From contig JAYFQP010000009.1 of NCBI GenBank assembly GCA_034926865.1, positions 57,919 through 121,918 on the forward strand: a stretch of 64,000 bases of DNA. Reading direction: 5' to 3'. Numbering within the stretch: position 1 is the stretch's first letter; each line of letters begins with the position of its first letter. Origin of the DNA: RGIG1902 sp034926865 (lineage in GTDB: Bacteria > Bacillota > Clostridia > Oscillospirales > Butyricicoccaceae). The translations under genes were made by a program, and so were the position numbers. Shown piece by piece: positions 15,143 through 24,115 of the stretch. The notes beneath the pieces were generated by a model. The model was given only the letters and a program-made list of their open reading frames with translations, made no database searches and had not been told where the DNA came from.

Positions 15143-16351
15143 TTAGGCGGCTTCTCTGGAATAGACCTTTGCAAGACCATGCGGCATCTCGTGCCATACG
15201 CCGCTTCGGCGGAGCAGACAATAAAGGCTTATGGGTATCCACGAGAACATGAATATTCCGTAGGTGAAAACTGCCTTTAGTATGCGTTTGTCACGAAGCC
15301 CAGAGAGATAAGAAATTAAAAGCGCGAGGCATACCGAGCCGGCATAGCCTGCAAGCAAACCAAGGATGATGCTATCAAACGAGATTACATCGGTTTGATA
15401 AGAGAATATAGCTGAGACAAGGCTGTATGCGGTGGGGATAACAGAAGCAGCTTGAACAAAGGGAGTCATAAGGAACATCACAAAGTCGAAAGCAAGCGGA
15501 TTTTTTTTGCATTTGCCAATTAGCTGAGGAAACTTTGAAAAGGATACCTGCATTATGCCGCCGCACCAGCGTATCCGCTGGATTACGGACTGTTTAAGCG
15601 TCAGCGGCTGCTCGTCGTAAGCTATGGCCTGAGGAACCCACCACACCCTATGCCCGCCGATGGCGCATAGCGAGGAGAACTCGGCGTCTTCTGCGATAGT
15701 TTGGGTGTTCCATCCCCCAAGCTGATCGAGCAGCTCAGTAGATACAGCAAAGCCGGTTCCGTTAAGCTTGGCAGAAAGGTCGAGGGCCGAACGCGCGTTG
15801 TTGTAAAATATATTGAAAAGGCCAAAATATATGGCATAGCAGCCTGAAATCCATGAGTCGTATGGGTTGACGCACAGGCATTTCCCCTTTGCGGCCTTGG
15901 CTCCCGCGCAGAATACGTCGTTCATCCGGCATAGAAAATCGGGGTCCGCTATGTTGTCTGCATCAAATACGCATATTGCGTCGTAGCCTTTTCCGCTCAG
16001 GTTTTTTACGGCCCAGTGCAGAGCATCGCCCTTGTTTTTCACTTCTCCTCCGCACCGGATTATTTTTGCACCCGCTTCAAGTGCGCGGAGTTCGGTGTTA
16101 TCAGTGCAGTTATTTGGAATAACAAAAATATCAAACATATCAGACGGGTAATTCAGGCTTTTAAGTGCTTTAACTGTTCTTGCTATTACAGCTTGTTCGT
16201 TTCTTGCTGCGATCAGAACAGCGAAACGGTTTTTTGGAGGCATTTTTTTATAAGGCTCCTGTTTTTTGAAGGAAAACAGGGCTATTGTGATAAAATATAT
16301 TGAGAAGAGTTTGATGATAATAGATAATATATGTGGTATGCCGTCAGCCAT
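15143..16351 (-). CDS. Membrane-anchored family 2 glycosyltransferase
   Basis: A 402-residue processive-type GT2 enzyme. An N-terminal membrane segment (about 8-27) is followed by the GT-A domain: the sugar-nucleotide region V-L-I-A-A-R-N-E (45-52), the metal-binding D130-A-D132, the catalytic-base pair E221-D222, and the Q-R-I-R-W motif (258-262) of cellulose/hyaluronan-synthase-like enzymes. Three or four C-terminal membrane helices (about 288-385) complete the fold. It would polymerise or transfer a sugar to an envelope glycan or lipid at the membrane. The substrate is unknown. A modest AAGGATG site precedes the ATG, and the gene is monocistronic with its own terminator. Confidence 0.88.
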   Translation of the reverse strand: MADGIPHILSIIIKLFSIYFITIALFSFKKQEPYKKMPPKNRFAVLIAARNEQAVIARTVKALKSLNYPSDMFDIFVIPNNCTDNTELRALEAGAKIIRCGGEVKNKGDALHWAVKNLSGKGYDAICVFDADNIADPDFLCRMNDVFCAGAKAAKGKCLCVNPYDSWISGCYAIYFGLFNIFYNNARSALDLSAKLNGTGFAVSTELLDQLGGWNTQTIAEDAEFSSLCAIGGHRVWWVPQAIAYDEQPLTLKQSVIQRIRWCGGIMQVSFSKFPQLIGKCKKNPLAFDFVMFLMTPFVQAASVIPTAYSLVSAIFSYQTDVISFDSIILGLLAGYAGSVCLALLISYLSGLRDKRILKAVFTYGIFMFSWIPISLYCLLRRSGVWHEMPHGLAKVYSREAA

Positions 16352-16424
16352 TTTTACACATCCTTTTATCTTACTTTCAGTTTAGAGCATACATGATGTT
16401 TTTTAAGTTGAAAGAGGCAAAAGG

Positions 16425-16506
16425 CTTAAGAAATGCTTAAGTACTATGGCTTAAGCAAATCTTAATGAATAACAGGCTTTTATCTTAAATGCAAAGCTGG
16501 TACAAT
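16425..16506 (+). promoter_or_regulatory. Direct-repeat operator and promoter of the two-component operon
   Basis: CTTAAG occurs at 16425, 16436 and 16450, and CTTAAT at 16461. They form two pairs, each with an 11-base period, typical of OmpR/PhoB-family sites. A -10 hexamer TACAAT lies at 16501-16506 with only a poor -35, so activation by a bound regulator is likely; autoregulation by the adjacent response regulator is inference. Confidence 0.65.
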
Positions 16507-16528
16507 CACTGAGGAGGTATGGGGAATA

Positions 16529-17218
16529 ATGTATAATATATTGATCTGCGACGACGAAAAGGACATAAGGGCGGCTTTAAAGGTGTATTTGCAAAGCGAG
16601 CTTTATAACCTTATCGAGGCTCGGAACGGACGTGAGGCGCTGAACATTGCCGAAAAAACAGATCTTCACCTGGCGCTTATGGATATAATGATGCCTGAAA
16701 TGGATGGTATCGAGGCAATGGAAAGGCTTCGTGAGAGATATAATTTCCCCATATTGCTTTTGACGGCCAAAAGTGAAGACGGCGATAAAGTCATGGGTCT
16801 CAACATGGGGGCCGACGACTATATTACAAAGCCCTTCAGTCCGCTTGAGGTACAGGCTAGGGTTCGTTCACAATTGAGACGGTATACAAATCTCGGAGGC
16901 ATGGACAAGCCCAAAACCAATCTTACAGTAGGCGGAATAGAAATAGATGACGAAAAAAAGCTTGTTACTGTCGATGGCGAACCTGTAAGCCTGACGCCTA
17001 TGGAATATAATATCCTCAAACTTCTTATGGAAAGCCCGGGCAGAGTTTATTCCTCGGCTCAGATATACAGCAGCGTCTGGAACGAGGCCGCATTTGGCTC
17101 TGAAAGTGCGGTGGCTGTTCATATTCGCCATTTGAGAGAAAAAATCGAGATAAATCCCTCTGAACCCAGATATCTCAAGGTCGTCTGGGGGTTGGGTTAT
17201 AAAATGGAGAAGTTATGA
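16529..17218 (+). CDS. OmpR/PhoB-family response regulator (VanR-like)
   Basis: A 229-residue response regulator. Receiver domain: acidic pair in I-C-D-D-E, phosphoacceptor Asp52 in L-M-D-I-M-M-P, Thr in L-L-T-A-K, and T-K-P-F. The winged-helix effector has V-S-L-T-P-M-E-Y-N-I-L-K-L-L and A-V-H-I-R-H-L-R-E-K-I-E. The ATG follows a GAGGAGG-type site. Its stop overlaps the start of the kinase gene (ATGA), so the two are co-translated partners. The direct repeats just upstream are plausible binding sites for this protein. Confidence 0.93.
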   Translation: MYNILICDDEKDIRAALKVYLQSELYNLIEARNGREALNIAEKTDLHLALMDIMMPEMDGIEAMERLRERYNFPILLLTAKSEDGDKVMGLNMGADDYITKPFSPLEVQARVRSQLRRYTNLGGMDKPKTNLTVGGIEIDDEKKLVTVDGEPVSLTPMEYNILKLLMESPGRVYSSAQIYSSVWNEAAFGSESAVAVHIRHLREKIEINPSEPRYLKVVWGLGYKMEKL

Positions 17219-19164
17219 AAACAAAACTGACCGAAAATCTCCCAGTCAAAATCTCGGCAGTGTTTTTGGTTTTTTTTACTTCCATAGGTCTTCTTATTGG
17301 AGGCGTGGGAGCAATTTACGCAAACGAGCTTGATGTTTATTCGAACGGAGACATCGGGTATTTCGAAAGCAAGGCCTGCACCGACGAGATGTACAGCCAT
17401 GCCCTTCAGGTGATGCAGGAGTATGTAGGGGATAGTGATGGATTTATATTTTATGTAAATGCCGGTCAGAGCAGCTATTCGGCGAGCCGTACAAACTTTG
17501 TTTTCAGTATTTATGATAAGGACGGCAGCGTTGTAATTTCAAACGGTGAAACCAAGGATTACAGCGTAAAGGCAACTTACTATTTTGTTGTCGCTAATAA
17601 AGATATCTATAGGGTGCTCACGCCTGAAGCGGCAAAAAGATACGGGGACACAGCTCAGCTGTTCACTTTTGAGGCAATGCTACCTATGCAGCTCAAAAGG
17701 GCTGATGTTTTTTACAGCGCGTATACATTGTTCAGCTTCATGAATTCAAATAAATATACACTTATATGGTTGTCAGGCATATCGGCGATAGTTCTTATGG
17801 TTGCCATAGTGTTTCTTTGCTGCTCGGCAGGGCACCGTGCAGGAATAGAGGGAATAACCTTTAATCCGCAGGACAAGATCCCTTATGATGTTTACCTTTG
17901 CGGAGTTGGGATGATTCTGGCTCTGATAATAAGTCTGGCTATTGATTACCAATATACCGGTGATATAAATAACATCTATACCATAGTTATATATTCGCTG
18001 GTTTTCGGAATATCGGTTGTTATTTGTCTTGCTACTCTTCTGACAACGGCAACTCGCATGAAGGCGGGGAAATGGTGGCATAATACGCTTATCTATCAAT
18101 GCTGTCTGGCTGTATGGAAAATGATGCTAAAAGCCTTTAAAGCTATGCAGAAATTATCTATGACAGCCGCGATCGAGTGGAGAACTTTTGCAGGAGCCTC
18201 CGTTTTGCTGGTTATCAGTTCTTTCTTAACCAGTCAGTCGGAATGGGACGCCGAGATGGGCTTTTTTGCTTTTGTGTTTGATTGTGCCATCGTGGCAGGA
18301 TGCTGTTTCTTTGCGAACAAGCTTCGCAAGGTGATAGAGGGAGGCCGGAGAATTGCAGAGGGAAATATAGATTATAAGATAGATACGTCTAAATTGAGAG
18401 GCGACCTTAAGGAGCATGGAGAAAATCTCAACAGTATAGCGGACGGCCTTTCTATTGCTGTTGAACAGCGGATGAAAAGCGAGAGGATGAAAACCGAGCT
18501 TATCACCAACGTATCCCACGATATAAAAACGCCTCTGACATCTATAATCAATTATGTAGATCTTCTGAAAAAGGAACCTCTTGACGGACAGGCCCTGGAG
18601 TATGCGAATATCCTTGAGCATCATGCCAACCGGCTTAAAAAGCTGACAGAGGATCTTATTGAGGCTTCAAAGGCGGCTACAGGCAATATATCGGCTGAGC
18701 TTGTAAGAACTAATCTATGCGAGCTTGTCAATCAGGCTGTTGGAGAATACAGCGAAAGGCTTGAAAAAATCGGAGTGGAACCTGTTACAGAGCTTCCGCC
18801 AGAACCGGTTTATATATTGGCGGATGGGAGACTCATATGGAGAGTTCTTGATAATTTGTTGGGAAATGCTGCAAAGTATTCGCAGATCGGAACTCGGCTT
18901 TATCTTTCTTTGCTCAAAAAGAACGGTAAAGCTCTGCTGGAGATAAAAAATGTTTCTAAAGAAAGACTAAATATAAATGCCGATGAGTTGACAGAGCGTT
19001 TTGTGAGAGCCGACAGCTCTCGCCACACAGAGGGCAGCGGACTTGGGTTAAATATAGCCAAAAGCCTTACCGAGCTTCAAAAGGGCAGGCTTACAATAGA
19101 GATAGACGGCGATCTTTTCAAGGTTATGCTTGTTTTTGACAGCCTTGAGGAGGAGAAAGATTGA
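17215..19164 (+). CDS. Multi-pass sensor histidine kinase
   Basis: A 649-residue membrane kinase that pairs with the response regulator it overlaps by four bases. A first membrane segment (about 12-35) is followed by a roughly 140-residue extracytoplasmic domain, then five more predicted helices (about 181-205, 227-250, 256-283, 322-341, 347-368), a HAMP-like linker, and the H-box N-V-S-H435-D-I-K-T-P-L. The ATPase domain has an N-box with G-N-A-A-K-Y-S and a G-box S-G-L-G-L-N. This topology resembles kinases that sense cell-envelope stress in clostridia. The signal is unknown, but the adjoining VTT membrane protein suggests an envelope role. Confidence 0.92.
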   Translation: MKTKLTENLPVKISAVFLVFFTSIGLLIGGVGAIYANELDVYSNGDIGYFESKACTDEMYSHALQVMQEYVGDSDGFIFYVNAGQSSYSASRTNFVFSIYDKDGSVVISNGETKDYSVKATYYFVVANKDIYRVLTPEAAKRYGDTAQLFTFEAMLPMQLKRADVFYSAYTLFSFMNSNKYTLIWLSGISAIVLMVAIVFLCCSAGHRAGIEGITFNPQDKIPYDVYLCGVGMILALIISLAIDYQYTGDINNIYTIVIYSLVFGISVVICLATLLTTATRMKAGKWWHNTLIYQCCLAVWKMMLKAFKAMQKLSMTAAIEWRTFAGASVLLVISSFLTSQSEWDAEMGFFAFVFDCAIVAGCCFFANKLRKVIEGGRRIAEGNIDYKIDTSKLRGDLKEHGENLNSIADGLSIAVEQRMKSERMKTELITNVSHDIKTPLTSIINYVDLLKKEPLDGQALEYANILEHHANRLKKLTEDLIEASKAATGNISAELVRTNLCELVNQAVGEYSERLEKIGVEPVTELPPEPVYILADGRLIWRVLDNLLGNAAKYSQIGTRLYLSLLKKNGKALLEIKNVSKERLNINADELTERFVRADSSRHTEGSGLGLNIAKSLTELQKGRLTIEIDGDLFKVMLVFDSLEEEKD

Positions 19165-19183
19165 TATATAAAGGCGGAGTTTT

Positions 19184-19777
19184 ATGCAGAGAGCATTTTC
19201 AAAAAATTTAATTAATGCGATAGCAATAGCCGTTATGCTCGGGATGCTGCTGTTTGCATTTTTAGGATGGCATATGGGTTGGTTCAGGAATCTTGACAGC
19301 ATGAGGGCCTTTGTTGGAAGAGCAGGCTTTTTGGGCCCGGTGGTATTTCTTGTGCTTCAGGTGCTGCAGGTTGTTCTCCCTTTTATACCCGGGGGAGTAA
19401 CGTTGATGACCGGCGTTGCGGCATTTGGCCCTGTCTGGGGCTTTGTGCTTAATTATTCCGGGGTTTTGGCAGGTTCAATGATCAATTTTTTGCTGGCTAA
19501 AAAATATGGAAAGCCTATTGTTACTTCCATGGTGGATGAGAGTACCTACAATAAATATATCGGCAAGCTGGAGAACAGCAAGGGATTTGTAAGATTTTTT
19601 GCCATAGCTATCCTTTTGCCGTTTTTCCCGGATGACACTTTGTGTCTGCTTGCCGGGCTTACAAAGATGTCTCCCAAAAAGTTTTTGGCCATAAGTGCGA
19701 TTGCCAAACCCCCAACAATAGCCGTTTACAGTTTTGTTATGCTTTCGGCCGGGCACATGTTCAGGTTTTTGGCATAA
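19184..19777 (+). CDS. TVP38/TMEM64 (VTT-domain) membrane protein
   Basis: A 197-residue integral membrane protein of the DedA-like VTT superfamily. The first helix is at about 10-30. The family core has P-F-I-P-G-G-V-T-L-M-T-G (about 63-75), the re-entrant G-x-x-x-G-S-M-I-N-F-L-L-A, and F-F-P-D-D-T-L-C-L-L-A-G-L-T near 143-156. Proteins of this superfamily act in lipid scrambling or undecaprenyl-phosphate recycling and in membrane integrity. It starts 19 bases after the kinase stop, behind GGCGGAG, so it is probably in the same operon and part of the same envelope response. Confidence 0.88.
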   Translation: MQRAFSKNLINAIAIAVMLGMLLFAFLGWHMGWFRNLDSMRAFVGRAGFLGPVVFLVLQVLQVVLPFIPGGVTLMTGVAAFGPVWGFVLNYSGVLAGSMINFLLAKKYGKPIVTSMVDESTYNKYIGKLENSKGFVRFFAIAILLPFFPDDTLCLLAGLTKMSPKKFLAISAIAKPPTIAVYSFVMLSAGHMFRFLA

Positions 19778-19811
19778 CCTTTAAAACTTTATATTCTGGT
19801 TGAAAACATCC

Positions 19812-19849
19812 AAAGCCGCGGATATGGGTTATCTGTTCCGGGGCTTTTT
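19812..19849 (+). terminator. Probable intrinsic terminator of the two-component operon
   Basis: AAAGCC at 19812 pairs with GGCTTT at 19842 around an imperfect inner stem, followed by a T-rich run. It lies 35 bases after the VTT gene. Confidence 0.5.
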
Positions 19850-19990
19850 GTTTTGCTGCGATTTTTATCGTTTTGATGAAAAGTGAATGGGGAAAAGGTG
19901 ATTTCATTATAAAGTTAATTTTTATGCTTTAAAAAAATAAAAATCTGTGGTAACTTAATAATGAAAAAATAAGAAAACGGGGCAACCATA

Positions 19991-20995
19991 ATGGACGGAT
20001 ATGCAAAACTTATAGAAGAATACAGGGGAGACCAGCTTGAAAACACTCATTACGGATACATATGCGTTGTGGATAAAGATTCCGGATTGATCCTAAGCAC
20101 GGGTGACCCGGATGCAAAGGTGTATTACCGTTCCGCGTCAAAGCCCGTTCAGGCACTTCCGACAATAGCTCTGGGAATCGACAGGGAGTTTGGGCTTTCT
20201 GAAGAGGAATGTGCCATAATGGCGGGGTCGCATACGGCGCAGGATGTTCACGTAAAGGCGCTTGAGGGCATAATAGCCAAGGCCGGGCTTGATGAGCAGG
20301 ATATGATAATGAAGCCCGCTGTGCCCTGCGATACCGAGAGTAATGAGGAGCGCATTCGCCTTGGGCTCCCACCGAGAAAAATATACCATAACTGCGCCGG
20401 AAAGCATCTCTCACTTATGCTGCTTCAGCGTAAGCTTACGGGTTCGGTAAAGGATTATTGGAGGATAGAATCGAAAGCGCAGCAGGCAGTGCTTGAGACC
20501 ATAGCTTCGGTAAGCGAGGTCAATAAAGAAGATGTAACCGTTGGTGTTGACGGCTGCGGCGTGCCTGTTTTCGCGGTGCCCATAAAGAATATTGCCTGCG
20601 CCTTCAAAAACCTGGCCAGACCCGAAAAAATGCGGGATCAGAAGCTTGGCGAGGCCGCCCTGAGATTTGTGCCGATGATAAACCGCAACCCCATAATGAT
20701 GAGGGGAAGAGGCTTTGTCTGCGGTAATATTAACCGCGATTCCAACCTTATCGGCAAGGGAGGCGCTATGGGAGTATACGGTATAGGCCTTAAGAATGAG
20801 GGGCTTGGCATAAGCCTTAAGATTGCCGACGGTACAGATTATCTTTGGCCGTTCCTTATTGCCGGAATATTCCGCAGGATAGGCTATAATAAGCAGGAGA
20901 CGCTTGATATGCTGGAAAAGCTCAACTCTGGCATTGTATATAATGACAACGGACTTGCCGTAGGAAGTGCCCGGAATGTTTTTGAACTGAAGTAA
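19991..20995 (+). CDS. Type II (Rhizobium etli-type) L-asparaginase
   Basis: A 334-residue member of the Asparaginase_II family, unrelated to the E. coli enzymes; it hydrolyses L-asparagine to aspartate and ammonia. The residues described for the R. etli enzyme ReAV sit at the same numbers here: Ser48 and Lys51 in R-S-A-S-K, Ser80 in A-G-S-H-T, and the zinc ligands Cys135 and Lys138 in H-N-C-A-G-K-H and Cys189 in D-G-C-G-V-P. No signal peptide, so cytoplasmic. The ATG follows a weak purine-rich stretch (GGGGCAACC). It precedes the folate gene and glyA, suggesting an amino-acid and one-carbon locus, though a shared transcript is not proven. Confidence 0.9.
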   Translation: MDGYAKLIEEYRGDQLENTHYGYICVVDKDSGLILSTGDPDAKVYYRSASKPVQALPTIALGIDREFGLSEEECAIMAGSHTAQDVHVKALEGIIAKAGLDEQDMIMKPAVPCDTESNEERIRLGLPPRKIYHNCAGKHLSLMLLQRKLTGSVKDYWRIESKAQQAVLETIASVSEVNKEDVTVGVDGCGVPVFAVPIKNIACAFKNLARPEKMRDQKLGEAALRFVPMINRNPIMMRGRGFVCGNINRDSNLIGKGGAMGVYGIGLKNEGLGISLKIADGTDYLWPFLIAGIFRRIGYNKQETLDMLEKLNSGIVYNDNGLAVGSARNVFELK

Positions 20996-21035
20996 TAAGC
21001 CGGTTAATGCCGAAGTTGAGCTTTGGAGGAGGATC

Positions 21036-21587
21036 ATGGATATCAGGGAAGAAAAAGCGCGCCTACGCAGTAAAATACGCCTTGAAAGAAGACAGCTTGA
21101 TAAAGATAAAAGGCTTGTATGGGATAAGCTGATAGAGCAAAAAGTGTTTGCTTTAGAAGAATACCAAAAGGCAGGCACAGTCTTTTGCTATGTTTCATAC
21201 GGAGGCGAACCCGAAACAAGAGGTATACTTGAAAAGAGCCTGAAGCTTGGCAAACACCTCGCTGTGCCGAAATGTCTTGAGAAAGGGGTAATGGAGGCTA
21301 CTCTTATTACCTCTTTGAACCAGCTTCGCGAGGGTAGGTACGGCATACTCGAGCCGGCAGAAGGGCTTGAGACCGTTGGGTTTGATAAAATAGATTTTGC
21401 CATTGTTCCGGCCATTGCCTTTGCGAATGATGGAAGACGTCTTGGTCAGGGCGGAGGCTATTATGACAGGTTTATGGCAAAGACCCGCGCTTTTACATGC
21501 GGCATATGCTACAGCCGGTTTGTTTTGGAGGATATTCCGACAGAGTCTTTTGACATGAATGTGATGCGTGTCATCACGGAAAAATAA
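21036..21587 (+). CDS. 5-formyltetrahydrofolate cyclo-ligase
   Basis: A 183-residue enzyme converting 5-formyl-THF to 5,10-methenyl-THF with ATP. It has the N-terminal basic region K-I-R-L-E-R-R, the central I-V-P-A-I-A-F, and the diagnostic G-R-R-L-G-Q-G-G-G-Y-Y-D-R-F motif (about 139-152) that binds ATP-phosphate. An excellent GGAGGAGG site precedes the ATG. It lies between the asparaginase gene and glyA; the SHMT made by glyA is the main source of 5-formyl-THF in cells, so the two fit functionally. Confidence 0.93.
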   Translation: MDIREEKARLRSKIRLERRQLDKDKRLVWDKLIEQKVFALEEYQKAGTVFCYVSYGGEPETRGILEKSLKLGKHLAVPKCLEKGVMEATLITSLNQLREGRYGILEPAEGLETVGFDKIDFAIVPAIAFANDGRRLGQGGGYYDRFMAKTRAFTCGICYSRFVLEDIPTESFDMNVMRVITEK

Positions 21588-21621
21588 ACAAGACTTCACT
21601 TATTAGTTAAAGCGATAACGC

Positions 21622-21651
21622 TTGACCTTTAGGTGTCTTCTGGTATATTAT
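21622..21651 (+). promoter_or_regulatory. Promoter of glyA
   Basis: TTGACC (21622-21627) is followed by overlapping -10 candidates TATATT and TATTAT (16 or 18-base spacers). A small palindrome AGCG-ATAA-CGCT lies just before the -35. Confidence 0.5.
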
Positions 21652-21716
21652 AAACGCATAGTTGCTTTTTGCATTTTAATTAAAAAATGTAATATTAGCT
21701 GTGGAGGTAGGAAACT

Positions 21717-22964
21717 ATGGTAAAAGAAAACATGGATTTTATTGCAAAGTTTGACCCCGAAGTTGGAGAGGCTGTCAGACACGAGTTTGACAGACAAGTT
21801 AGAAATATTGAGCTTATCGCTTCTGAGAATATTGTAAGCCCTGCTGTTATGATGGCTATGGCGACATGCCTTACAAATAAGTATGCGGAAGGTTATCCCG
21901 GAAAGAGATATTACGGCGGATGCGAGAAGGTCGACGTAGTTGAAGATATTGCACGTGAAAGAGCATGCAGGCTTTTTGGAGCTGATCATGCCAATGTACA
22001 GCCCCATAGCGGCGCTTCTGCCAATCTGGCTGTTTATTTTGCACTTGTAAAGCCCGGAGATACCGTGATGGGTCTTAACCTCAATCACGGCGGGCATCTT
22101 ACACACGGCAGCCCTGTAAATTTTTCCGGTTCTTTGTATAATATCGTTCCATACAGCCTTGATCCTGAAACTGAGACTATAAATTATGACGAGGTATGGA
22201 AGACTGCCAAGGAATGCAAGCCTAAGATGATCATTGCAGGCGCCTCCGCATATCCAAGAGCTATCGACTTCCAGAAGTTCTCTGAGATCGCCAAGGATGT
22301 CGGAGCATACCTTATGGTCGATATGGCTCATATCGCAGGCCTTGTAGCCGCAGGTCTCCATATGAATCCCGTTCCCTATGCCGATGTCGTTACAACGACA
22401 ACTCATAAGACCCTTCGCGGACCCAGGGGCGGCATGATTCTCTGCAAGGAAGAGCTTGCAAAGACGATCGATAAGGCGATATTCCCCGGCACACAGGGAG
22501 GCCCTCTTATGCATATAATCGCCGCAAAGGCTGTATGCTTCGGCGAGGCATTGAAGCCTGAGTTTAAGGAATATCAGAAGCAGATCGTGAAGAATGCCTC
22601 CGTTCTGGCAGACGAGCTTTTGAAGCAGGGCTTTAAGCTTGTTTCCGGCGGAACAGACAATCATCTGATGCTTGTAGATGTAAGAAACTTCGGCGTAACA
22701 GGCAAGAAGCTTGAAAAACGTCTCGATGAGGTTTATATCACCGTCAACAAGAACTCCATCCCAAACGATCCTGAAAAGCCCACAGTTACAAGCGGTATAA
22801 GAGTTGGAACCCCTGCTGTCACCACAAGAGGCTTTAAAGAGGCTGAAATGGCCAAGATTGCCGAGCTTATTGCCCTTACAGCCAGTGATTTCGATAATAA
22901 GGCCGACTATATCCGTGAGTGTGTCACAGATATGTGCAAGCGTTTCCCGATTTATAACGACTGA
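21717..22964 (+). CDS. glyA: Serine hydroxymethyltransferase
   Basis: A 415-residue PLP enzyme converting serine and THF to glycine and 5,10-methylene-THF. Visible motifs include N-I-E-L-I-A-S-E-N-I-V-S near the N-terminus, the Y-A-E-G-Y-P-G-K-R-Y-Y-G-G substrate region, the D-M-A-H-I-A-G-L stretch, and the PLP lysine Lys231 in T-T-T-T-H-K-T-L-R-G-P-R-G-G. The length is normal for bacteria. A GTGGAGGTAGG ribosome site precedes the ATG, and a strong terminator follows directly. Confidence 0.97.
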   Translation: MVKENMDFIAKFDPEVGEAVRHEFDRQVRNIELIASENIVSPAVMMAMATCLTNKYAEGYPGKRYYGGCEKVDVVEDIARERACRLFGADHANVQPHSGASANLAVYFALVKPGDTVMGLNLNHGGHLTHGSPVNFSGSLYNIVPYSLDPETETINYDEVWKTAKECKPKMIIAGASAYPRAIDFQKFSEIAKDVGAYLMVDMAHIAGLVAAGLHMNPVPYADVVTTTTHKTLRGPRGGMILCKEELAKTIDKAIFPGTQGGPLMHIIAAKAVCFGEALKPEFKEYQKQIVKNASVLADELLKQGFKLVSGGTDNHLMLVDVRNFGVTGKKLEKRLDEVYITVNKNSIPNDPEKPTVTSGIRVGTPAVTTRGFKEAEMAKIAELIALTASDFDNKADYIRECVTDMCKRFPIYND

Positions 22965-22980
22965 TAATAAGCATATATAT

Positions 22981-23010
22981 AAAAAGACGGAGCATAGGCT
23001 CCGTCTTTTT
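22981..23010 (+). terminator. Intrinsic terminator of glyA
   Basis: AAAAAGACGGAGC and GCTCCGTCTTTTT flank an ATAG loop. The symmetric A and T tracts let it also serve the convergent ylmH gene, whose stop is only four bases away. Confidence 0.93.
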
Positions 23011-23013
23011 ACT

Positions 23014-23760
23014 TTATTTATATATGCCTGCCGTCACAAAGGTGCGTCCTTTTTTGGATTTTCCGTCTGCCGAAAGTATCTTTGCCTTGCCATAGTGGTG
23101 CAGGGAGATTATATCTCCTACCGAAACCGGATCATCCTTATCCATGCATGGAAAGTAATTTATGTTTATATCTCCCTTGGCAAACAGCTCCTGGCACGAG
23201 CTTCTTGATAGCCTGAATATACCGGCAACAATGGCATCTGCTCTCATCGACTGAACGGTGAAGGTTTGTTCTTGTATCTCTGAGGTGAATGTCGGAAGGT
23301 CTGTGAGCGGGAGTTCAGAAAGGGAGGCTCCGTCGCGCCCAACCCTTACCATTGTGTCTATGACATGTGGGGTTATGGCCGGGGTAAGAAAGAACCAGGC
23401 CTCCTGTGCTTTGACAATTATATCCCCTATACATTCACGTTCTATTCCTATCGCCATCAACGAGCCGAGAAAATCTCTGTGCGACAGGGAGGCAAAAGGC
23501 GTTTTTGCCCATACTGCCTTAATATAAGGCGAGGGGTCAAACGTGTCACAGTTAATATAATCGGGCAGGAAAAAGGCCATTTTCCGCTCAGACTCCATAT
23601 AGCCGCCAAAAAAGTATATGGGTGCCCCGATGCTGCGGCAGAAGGAAAGGGCCTCCATCTGTTCCCTAGGGGTCAGAAAGAAGGTGTTTGTCACTATACT
23701 TTTATTCAGGCACCGTGCCCAAAGGTCTTTAAGGCGCGGCAAGAGCTGATCGTTTTCCAT
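23014..23760 (-). CDS. ylmH: YlmH-family S4-domain RNA-binding protein
   Basis: A 248-residue protein. It has an N-terminal alpha/beta region, the family stretch S-H-R-D-F-L-G-S-L-M-A-I-G-I (about 92-105) with I-G-D-I-I nearby, and a C-terminal S4 RNA-binding domain (about 175-245). Bacillus YlmH/RqcP-type proteins bind stalled 50S subunits in ribosome quality control and were first linked to cell division because ylmH often sits in the division cluster. Here it stands alone, convergent with glyA. A GGAGGCG site precedes the ATG. Confidence 0.85.
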   Translation of the reverse strand: MENDQLLPRLKDLWARCLNKSIVTNTFFLTPREQMEALSFCRSIGAPIYFFGGYMESERKMAFFLPDYINCDTFDPSPYIKAVWAKTPFASLSHRDFLGSLMAIGIERECIGDIIVKAQEAWFFLTPAITPHVIDTMVRVGRDGASLSELPLTDLPTFTSEIQEQTFTVQSMRADAIVAGIFRLSRSSCQELFAKGDININYFPCMDKDDPVSVGDIISLHHYGKAKILSADGKSKKGRTFVTAGIYK

Positions 23761-23857
23761 ACATTCGCCTCCGTGCGGGCATGATATTGATTATATTATT
23801 CGTGGTTTTCAGTTCTTTCTCAATGACAAATAAATGAGGTTAAGCAGCTGCGGAATA

Positions 23858-24100
23858 TTACTTTATTTCCTGTTCAAGGCTGTCAAACTCCTGTGTGCTG
23901 AAAAACTCGCCAAGAGTGATCTCAAATCCATCACAGAGCTTTTTTATGGTTGTAATTCCTGGATTTTTGCTTTCACCGTTTAAAATACTTTTAACAGTTC
24001 CCTGAGGAACCGCAGAGTGAACAGCAATTCCGTTAGGGGTAAATCCTTTTTGATGGCATAATTGTTTTATTCTGAGAGCAACGGCTTCCTGAGTATTCAT
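23858..24100 (-). CDS. XRE-family helix-turn-helix repressor
   Basis: An 80-residue protein consisting almost only of a helix-turn-helix domain: I-K-Q-L-C-H-Q-K-G-F-T-P-N-G-I-A, recognition segment V-P-Q-G-T-V-K-S-I-L-N-G, then I-T-T-I-K-K-L-C-D-G-F-E-I-T-L-G-E-F-F. A GGAGGGATTGT site precedes the ATG. It is transcribed away from the SLOG-domain gene, and three copies of a T-T-A-G-T-G-A-type palindrome lie in the shared upstream region, so it most likely represses both. The arrangement resembles regulators of defence or prophage genes, which is inference. Confidence 0.88.
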   Translation of the reverse strand: MNTQEAVALRIKQLCHQKGFTPNGIAVHSAVPQGTVKSILNGESKNPGITTIKKLCDGFEITLGEFFSTQEFDSLEQEIK

Positions 24101-24115
24101 ACAATCCCTCCAAAC

